From the NCBI GenBank assembly GCA_036558905.1, contig DATBER010000032.1, forward strand, positions 62,001 through 126,000: a DNA stretch of 64,000 bases, in the 5' to 3' direction. This stretch comes from DASXRA01 sp036558905. GTDB taxonomy: Bacteria > Actinomycetota > Actinomycetes > Mycobacteriales > Jatrophihabitantaceae. A model generated the notes under the pieces. The model made no database searches. It was not told where the DNA came from and was given only the letters and a program-made list of their open reading frames with translations. Each line of letters begins with the position of its first letter. Within the stretch, counting starts at the first letter, position 1. Positions 8,764-17,532 of this stretch are shown one piece after another. Made by a program: the position numbers and the translations under genes.

Positions 8764-9276
8764 ATGACTGCAGACGACGATCCGGGCGCCGGCGTCGAGG
8801 CCGCCGCCGCCCGCACGCTTGAGTTGGCCGCCACCTGGATCGGCTGGGACGGCCGGCCCCGGGTCAGCGAGGACGGTGACCGGATCTACACGCCGCACAA
8901 GGCGATCCGCCGCCAGGCCGATCACCTGCTCGACCACCTGGCCGAGATCGAGGCGGTGCTGGCCGGCGTCCCGACCGAGCCGGACCGGTGGCACGCCAGC
9001 CAGGTGACGACCCACGCCGACTTCGCCCCGTTCACCGAGATCGACCTGGGCGAGGCCCGGCAGCGACTGACCCGGCTGGCCCGCACCATGCGGTTGCGGC
9101 TGCTGGCCGCCGGGCCGGACGAGTGGGACCGTCCGCGCGAGGGCTGGACGTTGCGCGAGATCGCCGAGCACCTGTCCAACAGCTGGTACGCCGAGCAGGT
9201 CGGCGACCTGTCAGAGCGGCACCGCGCTGCCCGTGACGGCGATGCCGCCGTCAGCCGGAATGCCGACGTTCAGTAG
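8764..9276 (+). CDS. DinB-like four-helix protein
   Basis: A 170-residue protein with features of the DinB/maleylpyruvate-isomerase-N fold: an early helix IRRQADHLLDHLAEIE and a later TLREIAEHLSNSWYAEQ with the histidine expected for metal binding. Members include thiol-dependent S-transferases and stress proteins; no function can be assigned. The start follows from the leaderless promoter immediately upstream. Its 3' end overlaps the convergent PhzF-like gene by 66 bp, so the last 20 or so residues (rich in Arg and Ala) could be an extension. Confidence 0.7.
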   Translation: MTADDDPGAGVEAAAARTLELAATWIGWDGRPRVSEDGDRIYTPHKAIRRQADHLLDHLAEIEAVLAGVPTEPDRWHASQVTTHADFAPFTEIDLGEARQRLTRLARTMRLRLLAAGPDEWDRPREGWTLREIAEHLSNSWYAEQVGDLSERHRAARDGDAAVSRNADVQ

Positions 9277-10041
9277 CGAGGGCCGGCCCAGGTCGTCGCC
9301 CTGGTGGACGGTCACCGTGGCCGGCACGTCGACCAGCCCCAGTTCGCGCAGGTACCCGGCGAAGGCGGCGGCCGCCGCACCCGTGGCCGGATCCTCGACC
9401 ACGCCGCCGGGCGGGAACGGGTTACGGGCGTGTACGACGGACGGCGACTCGCGCCAGACGAGGTCGACCGTCGTCCAGTCGCGGGCGGCCATCAGCGCGC
9501 CGAGGGCGTCGAAGTCGTAGTCCAGGTCGGCCAGCCGCGCGCGGGTGGAGGCGGCGATGATCGGATGCCACGCGCCCGCGTACGCGACGCGGGCCGGCAA
9601 CGCCGGGTCGAGGTCGCGCTCGTCCCAGCGCAGGGCCGCGAGCAGGGTGCCCCGGTCGTCGTCAGCAAGGGGAACCGAGCGCGGCGAGACGCTGACCAGG
9701 GTCGCGGTGGTCGTCCCGTCCGGGCCGGTCGCGCTCGTCACCTCGACCGGGCCGGAAAGAGTGGTGAGGGCGAGCCGGCCGGTGCTGTGCCGGGCGGCGT
9801 GGGCCACGCCGAGGGCGATCGTCGCGTGCCCGCAGAACGGCACCTCGGCCAGCGGGCTGAAGTAGCGCACGTCCAGCGTGCGGTCGGCGCCGCCGACGAC
9901 GAACGCGGTCTCGGAGAAGCCGACGTTGGCGGCGACGGCCTGCATCTCGGCGTCGCTCGCCCCGGTCGCGTCGAGGACCACGCCGGCCGGGTTGCCGCCG
10001 GCCGGATCGGAGCTGAATGCGGTGTAGTAGAGGATCTCCAC
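9211..10041 (-). CDS. PhzF family isomerase/epimerase-like protein
   Basis: Diaminopimelate-epimerase-fold protein of the PhzF family, 276 residues. It begins VEILYYTAFSSDPAGGNPAGVV; GFSETAFV holds the glutamate used by PhzF as acid/base, FSPLAEVPFCGHATIAL is the second family signature, and EDPATGAAAAAFAGYL the C-terminal anion-binding loop. Homologues are mostly uncharacterised; nothing nearby suggests phenazine synthesis. GTG 10041 is the only start fitting the family N-terminus. It lies 62 bp downstream of the MocR-type regulator in the same direction, so joint transcription is likely. Confidence 0.88.
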   Translation of the reverse strand: MEILYYTAFSSDPAGGNPAGVVLDATGASDAEMQAVAANVGFSETAFVVGGADRTLDVRYFSPLAEVPFCGHATIALGVAHAARHSTGRLALTTLSGPVEVTSATGPDGTTTATLVSVSPRSVPLADDDRGTLLAALRWDERDLDPALPARVAYAGAWHPIIAASTRARLADLDYDFDALGALMAARDWTTVDLVWRESPSVVHARNPFPPGGVVEDPATGAAAAAFAGYLRELGLVDVPATVTVHQGDDLGRPSLLNVGIPADGGIAVTGSAVPL

Positions 10042-10103
10042 CCGATCGAGGCTAGGTTGTCGCGGGCCACGGTGGCCGTGCCATTCTCGGCGGCGCGGCC
10101 TGG

Positions 10104-11528
10104 TCACGCGCGCAGCGAGGCGACCACCTCGGCCAGCTCGGCGATGCCCTCGCGGATCGCCGCCTCGTTCAGGGCCGAGTATCCGAAGATCAGCCCGCCG
10201 TCGGCGGTCGGAGCGAGCCGGTACGGCGTGACGCCGTAGACGCCCAGCCCGCGCCGGGCCGCGGCGGCCACCACCGCCGCCTCGTCCAGGTCGGGCGGCA
10301 GCCACGTGACCAGGTGCAGCCCGGCGGCGACGCCGGCCGGGCGCAGGTCGGGCAACCGGTCGCCCAGCGCGGCCAGCAGTACGTCTCGCCGCCGGCGGTA
10401 CACCGGGCGCATCCGGCGCAGGTGCCGGTCGAACTCCCCGTGGGCCAGGAAGTCGGCGAAGGTCAGCTGGTCCAGGGCGGGGGAGCCGCGGTCCGCTATG
10501 ATCTTCGCCTCGCTCAGCTCGTCCACGAGCGACGGCGGCACGACCAGCCAGCCGATGCGCAGGCCCGGCGCCAGCGTCTTGCTGGCCGTCCCCGCGTACA
10601 CGACCTGGTCCGGGGCCAGGCCCTGGATGGCGCCGATGGGTGAGCGGTCGTACCGGTACTCGGCGTCGTAGTCGTCCTCGACGATCAGCGCGGCTCGCCC
10701 GCGGGCCCAATGCAGCGCGCGGGCCCGCGACTCGGGCGGCAGCACGCCGCCGGTCGGCCACTGATGCGACGGCGTGAGGATCACCGCGTCGGCGTCGGTG
10801 CGCTCGAGCGCGTCCACGTCGATGCCGTCGGGCCCCACCGGTATGCCAGTCACGTCCAGCCCGGCCGCGGCGGCCAGCGGGCGGGCGTCGTCGTCGGAGG
10901 ACGGGTCCTCGACGGCCAGCCGCTTCGCCCCGCGGGTGGCCAGCACCTGCACCAGCAGCGCGATTCCCTGGGCGAAGCCGTTGCAGATCAGGATGTTCTC
11001 GGGCCGGGCCGCCGTGCCGCGAACCCGATTCAGGTAGTCGGCCAGGGCCTCACGCAGCTCAGGCACGCCCGGACCGCTCAGGTAGCCGAACCGCTCGTTC
11101 GGCGTCTCGGTCAGTACCCGGCGGATCGAGCGCAGCCAGGCGGCGCGCGGGAAGTGGACGACGTCGGCCCGCCCGTAGCCGAAGTCGATGCGGGGCAACT
11201 CGCCCCGGTCCGGGCGGGCCGGCGTGCCGGTCGGCGCCGCGCCGGCCGCGACCTGTGTGTAGCCACCGGTCCGGCTGGTCAGGTAGCCCTCGGCAACCAG
11301 TTGTTGGTAGGCCTCGACGACCACTCCGCGGGACACGCCGAGGTCGGCGGCCACGACCCGGGTCGGCGGCAGGGACGCGCCCAGGCGCAGGCGCCCGCAG
11401 CGGATCCCGTCCCGGATCGAGGCCGCGATCTGGCGGTGCAGCGGCGTCGTCCCGTCGCGGCGCAGCTCGACGAACAGGTCGCCGGCGAGCCCTTTGTTGG
11501 TCGGCGAATTGGTCCTGATTCCGGCCAC
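10104..11528 (-). CDS. MocR/PdxR-type GntR transcription regulator with aminotransferase domain
   Basis: An N-terminal GntR-type winged helix (LHRQIAASIRDGIRCGRLRLG..LPPTRVVAADLGVSRGVVVEAYQQLVAEGYL) is fused to a fold-type I aminotransferase domain. The PLP lysine is in YAGTASKTLAPGLRIGW, and the Asp-containing segment is LIVEDDYDAEYRYDR. 474 residues is typical for MocR proteins, which sense PLP or amino-compound adducts. GTG 11528 was chosen; a slightly later start is possible. It diverges from the DHFR/RibD-C-like gene (78 bp) and lies upstream of the PhzF-like gene, both plausible targets. Confidence 0.88.
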   Translation of the reverse strand: MAGIRTNSPTNKGLAGDLFVELRRDGTTPLHRQIAASIRDGIRCGRLRLGASLPPTRVVAADLGVSRGVVVEAYQQLVAEGYLTSRTGGYTQVAAGAAPTGTPARPDRGELPRIDFGYGRADVVHFPRAAWLRSIRRVLTETPNERFGYLSGPGVPELREALADYLNRVRGTAARPENILICNGFAQGIALLVQVLATRGAKRLAVEDPSSDDDARPLAAAAGLDVTGIPVGPDGIDVDALERTDADAVILTPSHQWPTGGVLPPESRARALHWARGRAALIVEDDYDAEYRYDRSPIGAIQGLAPDQVVYAGTASKTLAPGLRIGWLVVPPSLVDELSEAKIIADRGSPALDQLTFADFLAHGEFDRHLRRMRPVYRRRRDVLLAALGDRLPDLRPAGVAAGLHLVTWLPPDLDEAAVVAAAARRGLGVYGVTPYRLAPTADGGLIFGYSALNEAAIREGIAELAEVVASLRA

Positions 11529-11606
11529 GGGATTGGACTTTAACGCCCGATCCGGCCGCTGCGAGGCTCTTGGCAACGACATCTCGAGCGGAGAAGGAGC
11601 GACGAC

Positions 11607-12173
11607 ATGGGCAGGCTCGTAGTCACCGAGTACGTCTCGGTCGACGGCGTTGTGGAGGCCCCGAGCGGCACCGAGAAGTTCGAACGCGTCGGTTGGGCCG
11701 ACGCGTTCTCCCGCGGCCCGGAGGGCAATCAGTTCAAGGTCGACGAGACGATGGCCTCCGACGCCCAGTTGCTCGGGCGCATCACGTATGAGGGGTTCGC
11801 GGAGGTCTGGCCGCACTTCGAGGGCGAGTTCGCCGACAAGTTCAACTCGATGCCGAAATACGTCGTCTCGTCCACGTTGAAGGACCCGGAGTGGAACAAC
11901 ACGACGGTCATCGACGGCGACGTGGTCGACCGGGTCGCTGAGCTGAAGCAGCAGTACGAGCGGGACATCGTCGTGCACGGCAGCCCGCAGCTCGCCCAGA
12001 CGCTGATCGAGCACGACCTGGTCGACGCGCTGCACCTGCTCGTCTACCCGGTGATCGTCGGGGCAGGGAAGCGCCTGTTCGATGGCACCAGCGCGACGAA
12101 ACGCCTGCGCCTGGCCGAGACGAGGACGTTCGGCGACGGCGTCCACCTGCTGATCTACGAGCGCGCCGCCTGA
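11607..12173 (+). CDS. Dihydrofolate reductase/RibD C-terminal-like reductase
   Basis: A 188-residue NADPH-reductase-fold protein of the RibD C-terminal/DHFR-like family (YyaP/YwjB type): MGRLVVTEYVSVDGVVEAP at the start, QLLGRITYEGFAEVWP in the middle, IVVHGSPQLAQTLIEHDLVDALHLLVYPVIVGAGKRLF as the nucleotide-binding half. The reaction is unknown; genuine folate or riboflavin function is unlikely because ribD lies elsewhere in this window. A strong AAGGAG precedes ATG 11607. It is divergent from the MocR-type regulator and may be regulated by it. Confidence 0.85.
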   Translation: MGRLVVTEYVSVDGVVEAPSGTEKFERVGWADAFSRGPEGNQFKVDETMASDAQLLGRITYEGFAEVWPHFEGEFADKFNSMPKYVVSSTLKDPEWNNTTVIDGDVVDRVAELKQQYERDIVVHGSPQLAQTLIEHDLVDALHLLVYPVIVGAGKRLFDGTSATKRLRLAETRTFGDGVHLLIYERAA

Positions 12174-12184
12174 CCGCGACCTCC

Positions 12185-12190
12185 TAGGCT
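12185..12190 (+). promoter_or_regulatory. -10 element for leaderless rarA
   Basis: TAGGCT, then 6 nt, then GTG 12197, with no ribosome binding site. Confidence 0.5.
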
Positions 12191-12196
12191 GGGCGG

Positions 12197-13591
12197 GTGA
12201 CCCTGTTCGACCAGCCGGCCGACGAGCGTATAGAGGCCAATGCACCGCTCGCCGCGCGCATGCGGCCGCGCACGCTCGACGAGGTGGTCGGCCAGCAGCA
12301 CCTGCTCAGCGCCGGGTCGCCGCTGCGCCGCCTCGTCGAGGGCGACCAGCCGATGTCGCTGATCCTGTTCGGGCCGCCCGGCAGCGGCAAGACGACGCTC
12401 GCCCTGATCGTGTCGAACGCGACGAACCGGCGCTTCGCCCAGCTGTCCGCGCTCAACGCCGGCGTCAAGGATGTGCGCGCGGTGATCGAGGACGCCCGCC
12501 GTGAGCTGAACTACTCGGGCAACCAGACGGTGCTGTTCATCGACGAGATCCACCGCTTCTCCAAAACCCAGCAGGACTCGCTGCTGGCCGCCGTCGAGAC
12601 GCGCACCATCACCCTGGTGGCGGCCACCACCGAGAACCCGTTCTTCTCGATGGTCTCGCCGCTGCTGTCGCGCAGCCTGCTGCTGACCCTGCAGCCGCTG
12701 ACCGACGACGACGTGAACGCTCTGGTCGACCGGGCACTGTGCGACGAGCGCGGGCTGGGCGGAGCGGTCACGCTCGACGACGACGCCCGCGCGCACCTGT
12801 TGCGGATGTCGGCCGGCGACGCCCGCCGGGCGCTCACCGCGCTGGAGGCGGCGGCCGGCACGGCGCAGGCGGCCGGGCGCACAGGCATCGACCTGGCCAC
12901 CCTGGAGAAGGCGGTCGACACCGCGGCGGTGCGCTACGACCGCGACGGCGACCAGCACTACGACGTCATCAGCGCGTTCATCAAGTCGATCCGCGGCTCG
13001 GACGCCGACGCCGCGCTGCACTACCTGGCCCGGATGATCGAGGCCGGCGAGGACCCGCGCTTCATCGCCCGCCGGCTGGTGGTGCACGCCAGCGAGGACA
13101 TCGGGCTGGCCGACCCGACCGCGCTGCTCGCCGCCACGGCGGCCGCCCAGGCGGTGCAGCTGATCGGGCTGCCCGAGGCGCGCATCAACCTGGCCCAGGC
13201 CACGATCCACCTGGCGCTGGCCCCGAAGTCCAACGCGGTGGTGCGCGCGATCGGCGAGGCCCAGGCCGACGTCAAGGCCGGGCAGGCCGGGCCGGTGCCG
13301 CCACCACTGCGGGACGGCCACTACCCGGGCGCGGCCAAGCTCAGGGCCGCGGAACGCGGCGCGCCGGCCGTCGGTCCAGGCGCCTCGGCCAGCTCAGCGG
13401 AGAGGTACGTCTACCCGCCGGACACCGTCGAGGGTGTCGTAGCCCAGCAGTACCCGCCCGACGAGCTGGTCGGCCGCGACTACTACCACCCGACCGGGCG
13501 CGGCGCCGAGCGGGCGCTGGGCGAGCGGCTGGCCAAACTGCGAGCGTTGATCCGCGGCGCCGACCGACTCGGCCCGAGCGACGATCGCTGA
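12197..13591 (+). CDS. rarA: Replication-associated recombination protein A (AAA+ ATPase)
   Basis: RarA/MgsA-family clamp-loader-like AAA+ ATPase that acts at stalled replication forks. Seen are RPRTLDEVVGQQHLL, Walker A GPPGSGKTT (residues 59-67), Walker B VLFIDEIHRF, sensor 1 VAATTENPFF, and the C-terminal tetramerisation region with the RarA signature DQHYDVISAFIKSIRGSDADAALHYLARMIEAGEDPRF. 464 residues is normal for actinobacteria. It heads the cluster that runs to alaS, but has an 85-bp gap after it. Confidence 0.94.
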   Translation: MTLFDQPADERIEANAPLAARMRPRTLDEVVGQQHLLSAGSPLRRLVEGDQPMSLILFGPPGSGKTTLALIVSNATNRRFAQLSALNAGVKDVRAVIEDARRELNYSGNQTVLFIDEIHRFSKTQQDSLLAAVETRTITLVAATTENPFFSMVSPLLSRSLLLTLQPLTDDDVNALVDRALCDERGLGGAVTLDDDARAHLLRMSAGDARRALTALEAAAGTAQAAGRTGIDLATLEKAVDTAAVRYDRDGDQHYDVISAFIKSIRGSDADAALHYLARMIEAGEDPRFIARRLVVHASEDIGLADPTALLAATAAAQAVQLIGLPEARINLAQATIHLALAPKSNAVVRAIGEAQADVKAGQAGPVPPPLRDGHYPGAAKLRAAERGAPAVGPGASASSAERYVYPPDTVEGVVAQQYPPDELVGRDYYHPTGRGAERALGERLAKLRALIRGADRLGPSDDR

Positions 13592-13676
13592 CCCGGTAGG
13601 GTCGCACGCTGTACCGCACCCGGCCCGTCACGGTTTGTCAAGGGCCCGTCAATTGCTCGTCGAGGAGGATCAGCCA

Positions 13677-14084
13677 GTGTCCGGTGGGGCGATCGCCGCG
13701 CTCATCGCAGCCGGTGCCTTCGTGTTGCTCGTGCTGCTGCTCGCCTACCCGCTGCTGAAACTGGGGCGCACCCTGGACGAGGCGACGCTGGCCATCCGCA
13801 AGACGAACGACGGTGTCACGCCGCTGCTCGATCAGGCGCAGGACACGATGACCCAGGTCAACCTGCAGCTCGATCACGTGGGCGGTATCGCCAAGAACGT
13901 CGACTCGATGACGACGAACGTCTCGGCGCTGACCTCGGTGGTGTCCAGCACGCTGGGCAGCCCGCTCATCAAGGTGGCGGCGTTCAGTTACGGGGTGCGC
14001 AAGACAGTCACCGACCGGCGCGACGCGCAGATGTTGCGCGACGCGAAGAGCAAGCACCGCGCGGCCCGTCGCGCGGCCAAGTAG
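13677..14084 (+). CDS. DUF948-type membrane-anchored protein
   Basis: A 135-residue protein with one N-terminal membrane helix (GGAIAALIAAGAFVLLVLLLAYPLL) and an amphipathic helical region (LDEATLAIRKTNDGVTPLLDQAQDTMTQVNLQLDHVGGIAKNVDSM) as in DUF948 proteins that precede alaS throughout actinobacteria. GTG 13677 is supported by GAGGAGGA about 8 nt upstream; an earlier ATG-like start would add hydrophilic residues in front of the anchor. Function is unknown. The basic tail (KHRAARRAAK) should lie in the cytoplasm or near DNA/RNA. Confidence 0.85.
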   Translation: MSGGAIAALIAAGAFVLLVLLLAYPLLKLGRTLDEATLAIRKTNDGVTPLLDQAQDTMTQVNLQLDHVGGIAKNVDSMTTNVSALTSVVSSTLGSPLIKVAAFSYGVRKTVTDRRDAQMLRDAKSKHRAARRAAK

Positions 14085-14101
14085 TGAGTGAGTAACCCGT
14101 C

Positions 14102-14347
14102 ATGACGCGTCGCCTGTTCTGGCTGGCCATGGGCATCACGATCGGAGCGCTGATCGTCCGCAAGCTTTCCGCCGCCGCGCAGAAGCTGACCCCGCGCGGC
14201 ATCGCGCACAGCTTCGGCGGCGGCCTGGCCGAGCTGTCGGCGTCGGTGCGCGACTTCGCCACCGAGGTCCGCTCCGCCATGCAGGAGCGCGAGGCCGAAC
14301 TGCGTGAGGGCACCGGTCTCGACGGCAGCTTCGAGCGCGCGTCGTGA
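14102..14347 (+). CDS. Small conserved protein upstream of alaS
   Basis: An 81-residue protein with an N-terminal hydrophobic helix (RRLFWLAMGITIGALIVRKL) and an amphipathic C-terminal half ending in acidic residues. Similar small proteins follow the DUF948 gene in other actinobacteria; no function is known. Its TGA overlaps the alaS GTG (GTGA), so it is probably translationally coupled to alaS. Confidence 0.75.
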   Translation: MTRRLFWLAMGITIGALIVRKLSAAAQKLTPRGIAHSFGGGLAELSASVRDFATEVRSAMQEREAELREGTGLDGSFERAS

Positions 14348-17049
14348 AGACCGCGGATATCAAGCGGCGGTTCCTCGCCCACTTCGAGGCGAACGGGCAC
14401 ACCGTCGTCCCGAGCCTGCCGCTGCCCTTCGACGACCCGAACCTGCTGTTCGTCGTTGCCGGCATGGCCCAGTTCGTGCCGTACTTCACCGGTCAGCAGA
14501 CGCCTCCGTACAAGCGGGCCACCAGCGTGCAGAAGTGCATCCGCACACCGGACATCGACGAGGTCGGCAAGACCACCCGGCACGCGACGTTCTTCCAGAT
14601 GAACGGCAACTTCAGCTTCGGCGACTACTTCAAGGAAGGCGCCATCAAGCTGGCCTGGGAGCTGTCGACCAAGTCGCAGGCCGAGGGCGGCTTCGGCCTG
14701 GACGGTGACCGCATCTGGCCCACGGTGTACGTCGACGACGACGAGGCCGTCGACATCTGGCACCGGGTCATCGGCATCCCGCACGAGCGCATCGTCCGCC
14801 GGGGCAAGGAGGACAACACCTGGGACATGGGCATCCCGGGTCCGGCCGGCCCGTGCAGCGAGCTGTTCTACGACCGCGGCCCCGAGTACGGCCCGGAGGG
14901 TGGCCCGGCCGTCGACGAGGACCGGTTCATGGAGTACTGGAACCTCGTCTTCATGCAGTACGAGCGGGGCAAGTCGACCGGTCCTCATAAAGGCGATTAC
15001 GAGATCCTCGGCGACCTGCCGAACAAGAACATCGACACCGGCATGGGCCTGGAGCGCATCGCGTCGATCCTGCAGGGCGTCGACAACCTGTACGAGATCG
15101 ACGAGACGCGGCCCATCCTCGAGCGGGCCGCCGAGCTGACCGGTAAGCAGTACGGCGCCAAGTCCGGGCACGCGGCCAGCCAGTCGCATCCCGACGACGT
15201 GCGCCTGCGCGTGGTGGCCGACCACGTGCGGTCCGGGCTGATGCTCATCAGCGACGGGGTCGTGCCGTCGAACGAGGGCCGCGGCTACGTGCTGCGCCGC
15301 ATCCTGCGCCGGGCCATCCGGGCGATGCGCCTGCTCGGCTATGACGACCCGGCCCTGCCCGAACTGCTGCCCGTCGCGCGCGACTGCATGGCGCCGTCCT
15401 ACCCCGAGGTGGCCGGCGAGTTCGGCCGCATCTCCACCTACGCCTACGCCGAGGAGGAGGCGTTCCGGCACACCCTGCGGGCCGGCACCACCATCCTCGA
15501 CACCGCGGTGGCCGAGACCAGGGCGGCCGGCGGCACGAAGCTGTCCGGCGAGAAGGCGTTCCAGCTGCACGACACGTACGGCTTCCCGATCGAGCTCACC
15601 CTGGAGATGGCGGCCGACGAGGGCATCAGCGTCGACGAGGACGGGTTCCGCCGGCTGATGCGCGAGCAGCAGCAGCGGGCCAAGGACGACGCCAAGGCGA
15701 AGAAGCAGGGGCTGGCCGACACGTCGGTGTGGCGCTCGGTGCTCGAACGCGGCGAGAGCCAGTTCACCGGGTACCAGGAGGTCATGCGCGAGTCGACGGT
15801 GCGCGCAATCGTCGGCGTGCACGGTCTTCTCCGCGCGGCCGGCGAGGGCGACGAGGTCGAGCTGGTCCTCGACGCCACGCCGTTCTACGCCGAGGGCGGT
15901 GGCCAGCAGCCTGACCTGGGCCGCATCACGATCAATGCGGCCGGGCACGAGGCCGAGCTCGAGGTGATCGACGTGCAGGCGCCGGTGCCCGGCGTCATCG
16001 CGCACAAGGTCAAGATCGTGCGGGGCGAGGTGCGTCCGGGCGATGCCGCGCTCGCCCTGGTCGACGTGGGACGCCGGGCGTCGGTGTCACGCAGCCACTC
16101 GGCCACCCACCTGCTGCACGCGGCGCTGCGCCGCACGCTCGGTGAGCAGGCCGCGCAGGCCGGCTCGCTGAACGCCCCGGGGCGGCTGCGCTTCGACTTC
16201 CACAACCCGGCGGCAGTCGCCCCGAGCGTGCTGGCCGACGTCGAGGACGAGATCAACGAGGTACTGCTGCACGACCTCGAGGTGCACGCGTTCGTCACCA
16301 ACCAGGAGGAGGCCAAGCGGCTCGGCGCCATCGCGATGTTCGGCGAGAAGTACGGCGAGCGGGTGCGCATCGTCGAGATCGGCGAGTACTCGCGCGAGCT
16401 GTGCGGTGGCACCCACGTCGCGCGCAGCTCGGTCATCGGCATGGTCAAGCTGCTGTCCGAGTCGTCGATCGGCTCGGGCGTGCGCCGGGTCGAGGCGCTG
16501 GTCGGCCTGGACGCGTTCCGCTACCTGGCCCGCGAGCACCTGCTGGTGCAGCAGCTGGCCGGCGACTTCAAGGCGCCGGCCGAGCAATTGCCCGAGCGCA
16601 TCGCATCAACTTTGGACCGGCTGCGCGCCGCGGAGAAGGAGCTGGATCGGCTGCGCGCGGCCGCGGTGCTGGCCAGCGCCGGCACGCTGGCCGAGAGCGC
16701 CAGCCAGATCGGCGCGGTGCGGCTGGTCGCGGCCGAGGCCCCGGGCGGCGTCGGCGGCAACGACCTGCGCTCGCTCGCCCTGGACGTGCGTGGCCGGTTG
16801 CCCCACGGCGACCCCGCGGTGGTGCTGCTCGCCTCGCCGGGCGAGAAGGGCGTCAACTTCGTGGCGGCTGTCAACGAGGCCGGGCAGTCGGCCGGGCTGG
16901 CCGCGGGCGATGTCGTGAAGGCGTTCGCGCCGGCGCTCGGGGCGCGCGGGGGCGGCAAGGCCGATCTGGCGCAGGGCGCCGGCGGCGACGCGGCGAAGCT
17001 GTCCGAGGCGTTCGCCGCCGTTCGCGCACACGTGTCGGAGCGCGGCTGA
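14344..17049 (+). CDS. alaS: Alanyl-tRNA synthetase
   Basis: Class IIc synthetase, 901 residues. The catalytic domain carries TRHATFFQMNGNFSFGDYFK and NKNIDTGMGLERI. The editing domain has the zinc ligands HSATH and CGGTH that hydrolyse Ser-/Gly-tRNA-Ala. A coiled-coil (RLRAAEKELDRLRAA) leads to the C-Ala/DHHA1 domain with GGGKADLAQGAGG. GTG 14344 is fixed by overlap with the preceding small gene, and the ruvX start follows its stop by 2 bp. Confidence 0.97.
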   Translation: MKTADIKRRFLAHFEANGHTVVPSLPLPFDDPNLLFVVAGMAQFVPYFTGQQTPPYKRATSVQKCIRTPDIDEVGKTTRHATFFQMNGNFSFGDYFKEGAIKLAWELSTKSQAEGGFGLDGDRIWPTVYVDDDEAVDIWHRVIGIPHERIVRRGKEDNTWDMGIPGPAGPCSELFYDRGPEYGPEGGPAVDEDRFMEYWNLVFMQYERGKSTGPHKGDYEILGDLPNKNIDTGMGLERIASILQGVDNLYEIDETRPILERAAELTGKQYGAKSGHAASQSHPDDVRLRVVADHVRSGLMLISDGVVPSNEGRGYVLRRILRRAIRAMRLLGYDDPALPELLPVARDCMAPSYPEVAGEFGRISTYAYAEEEAFRHTLRAGTTILDTAVAETRAAGGTKLSGEKAFQLHDTYGFPIELTLEMAADEGISVDEDGFRRLMREQQQRAKDDAKAKKQGLADTSVWRSVLERGESQFTGYQEVMRESTVRAIVGVHGLLRAAGEGDEVELVLDATPFYAEGGGQQPDLGRITINAAGHEAELEVIDVQAPVPGVIAHKVKIVRGEVRPGDAALALVDVGRRASVSRSHSATHLLHAALRRTLGEQAAQAGSLNAPGRLRFDFHNPAAVAPSVLADVEDEINEVLLHDLEVHAFVTNQEEAKRLGAIAMFGEKYGERVRIVEIGEYSRELCGGTHVARSSVIGMVKLLSESSIGSGVRRVEALVGLDAFRYLAREHLLVQQLAGDFKAPAEQLPERIASTLDRLRAAEKELDRLRAAAVLASAGTLAESASQIGAVRLVAAEAPGGVGGNDLRSLALDVRGRLPHGDPAVVLLASPGEKGVNFVAAVNEAGQSAGLAAGDVVKAFAPALGARGGGKADLAQGAGGDAAKLSEAFAAVRAHVSERG

Positions 17050-17051
17050 CC

Positions 17052-17510
17052 TTGACCGGGGTGTGGCTTGGCGTCGACGTCGGCACGGTGCGGGTGGGTG
17101 TCGCCCGTAGCGATCCCGGCGGTGTGCTGGCCAGCCCACTGGTCACGCTCGACCGCGACGCGAAGGGCGACGCCGACGTGCGTGCACTTGCACGCTTGGT
17201 CGCCGACCACGAAGCTGTGGGCGTGGTGGTCGGCCTGCCGGTGACTCTCGCCGGGCGCGAGGGACCTTCGGCCGTCATGGCTCGCGAATACGCCGAGGCG
17301 CTCACGGCGGTCATTTCCCCCATACCCGTCGAACTCGTCGACGAACGGCTGACCACGGTGGCGGCGGAGCGTACGCTCGCATCGCGCGGAATTCGCGGGA
17401 GGGCCAGGCGGGCCGTCGTTGATCAGGCGGCCGCGGTCGAGATACTCCAGCACTGGCTGGATGCCCGCGCCGAGCGATCGAAGACCGATCCGACGGAAGA
17501 GCGCGCGTGA
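17052..17510 (+). CDS. ruvX: Putative pre-16S rRNA nuclease / Holliday-junction resolvase-like protein
   Basis: YqgF/RuvX family, RNase H fold, about 152 residues. WLGVDVGTVRVGVARSD carries the first catalytic Asp, VVVGLPVTLAGREG the substrate loop, VELVDERLTTVAAE the central acid residues, and RRAVVDQAAAVEILQHWL the last Asp. Members process pre-16S rRNA 5' ends. TTG 17052 lies 2 bp after the alaS stop with GGAG upstream; GTG 17061 is an alternative. The alaS-ruvX-mltG-aroE order is conserved in actinobacteria. Confidence 0.9.
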   Translation: MTGVWLGVDVGTVRVGVARSDPGGVLASPLVTLDRDAKGDADVRALARLVADHEAVGVVVGLPVTLAGREGPSAVMAREYAEALTAVISPIPVELVDERLTTVAAERTLASRGIRGRARRAVVDQAAAVEILQHWLDARAERSKTDPTEERA

Positions 17511-17532
17511 ATCAGGAGATGGAGCCGACCCG

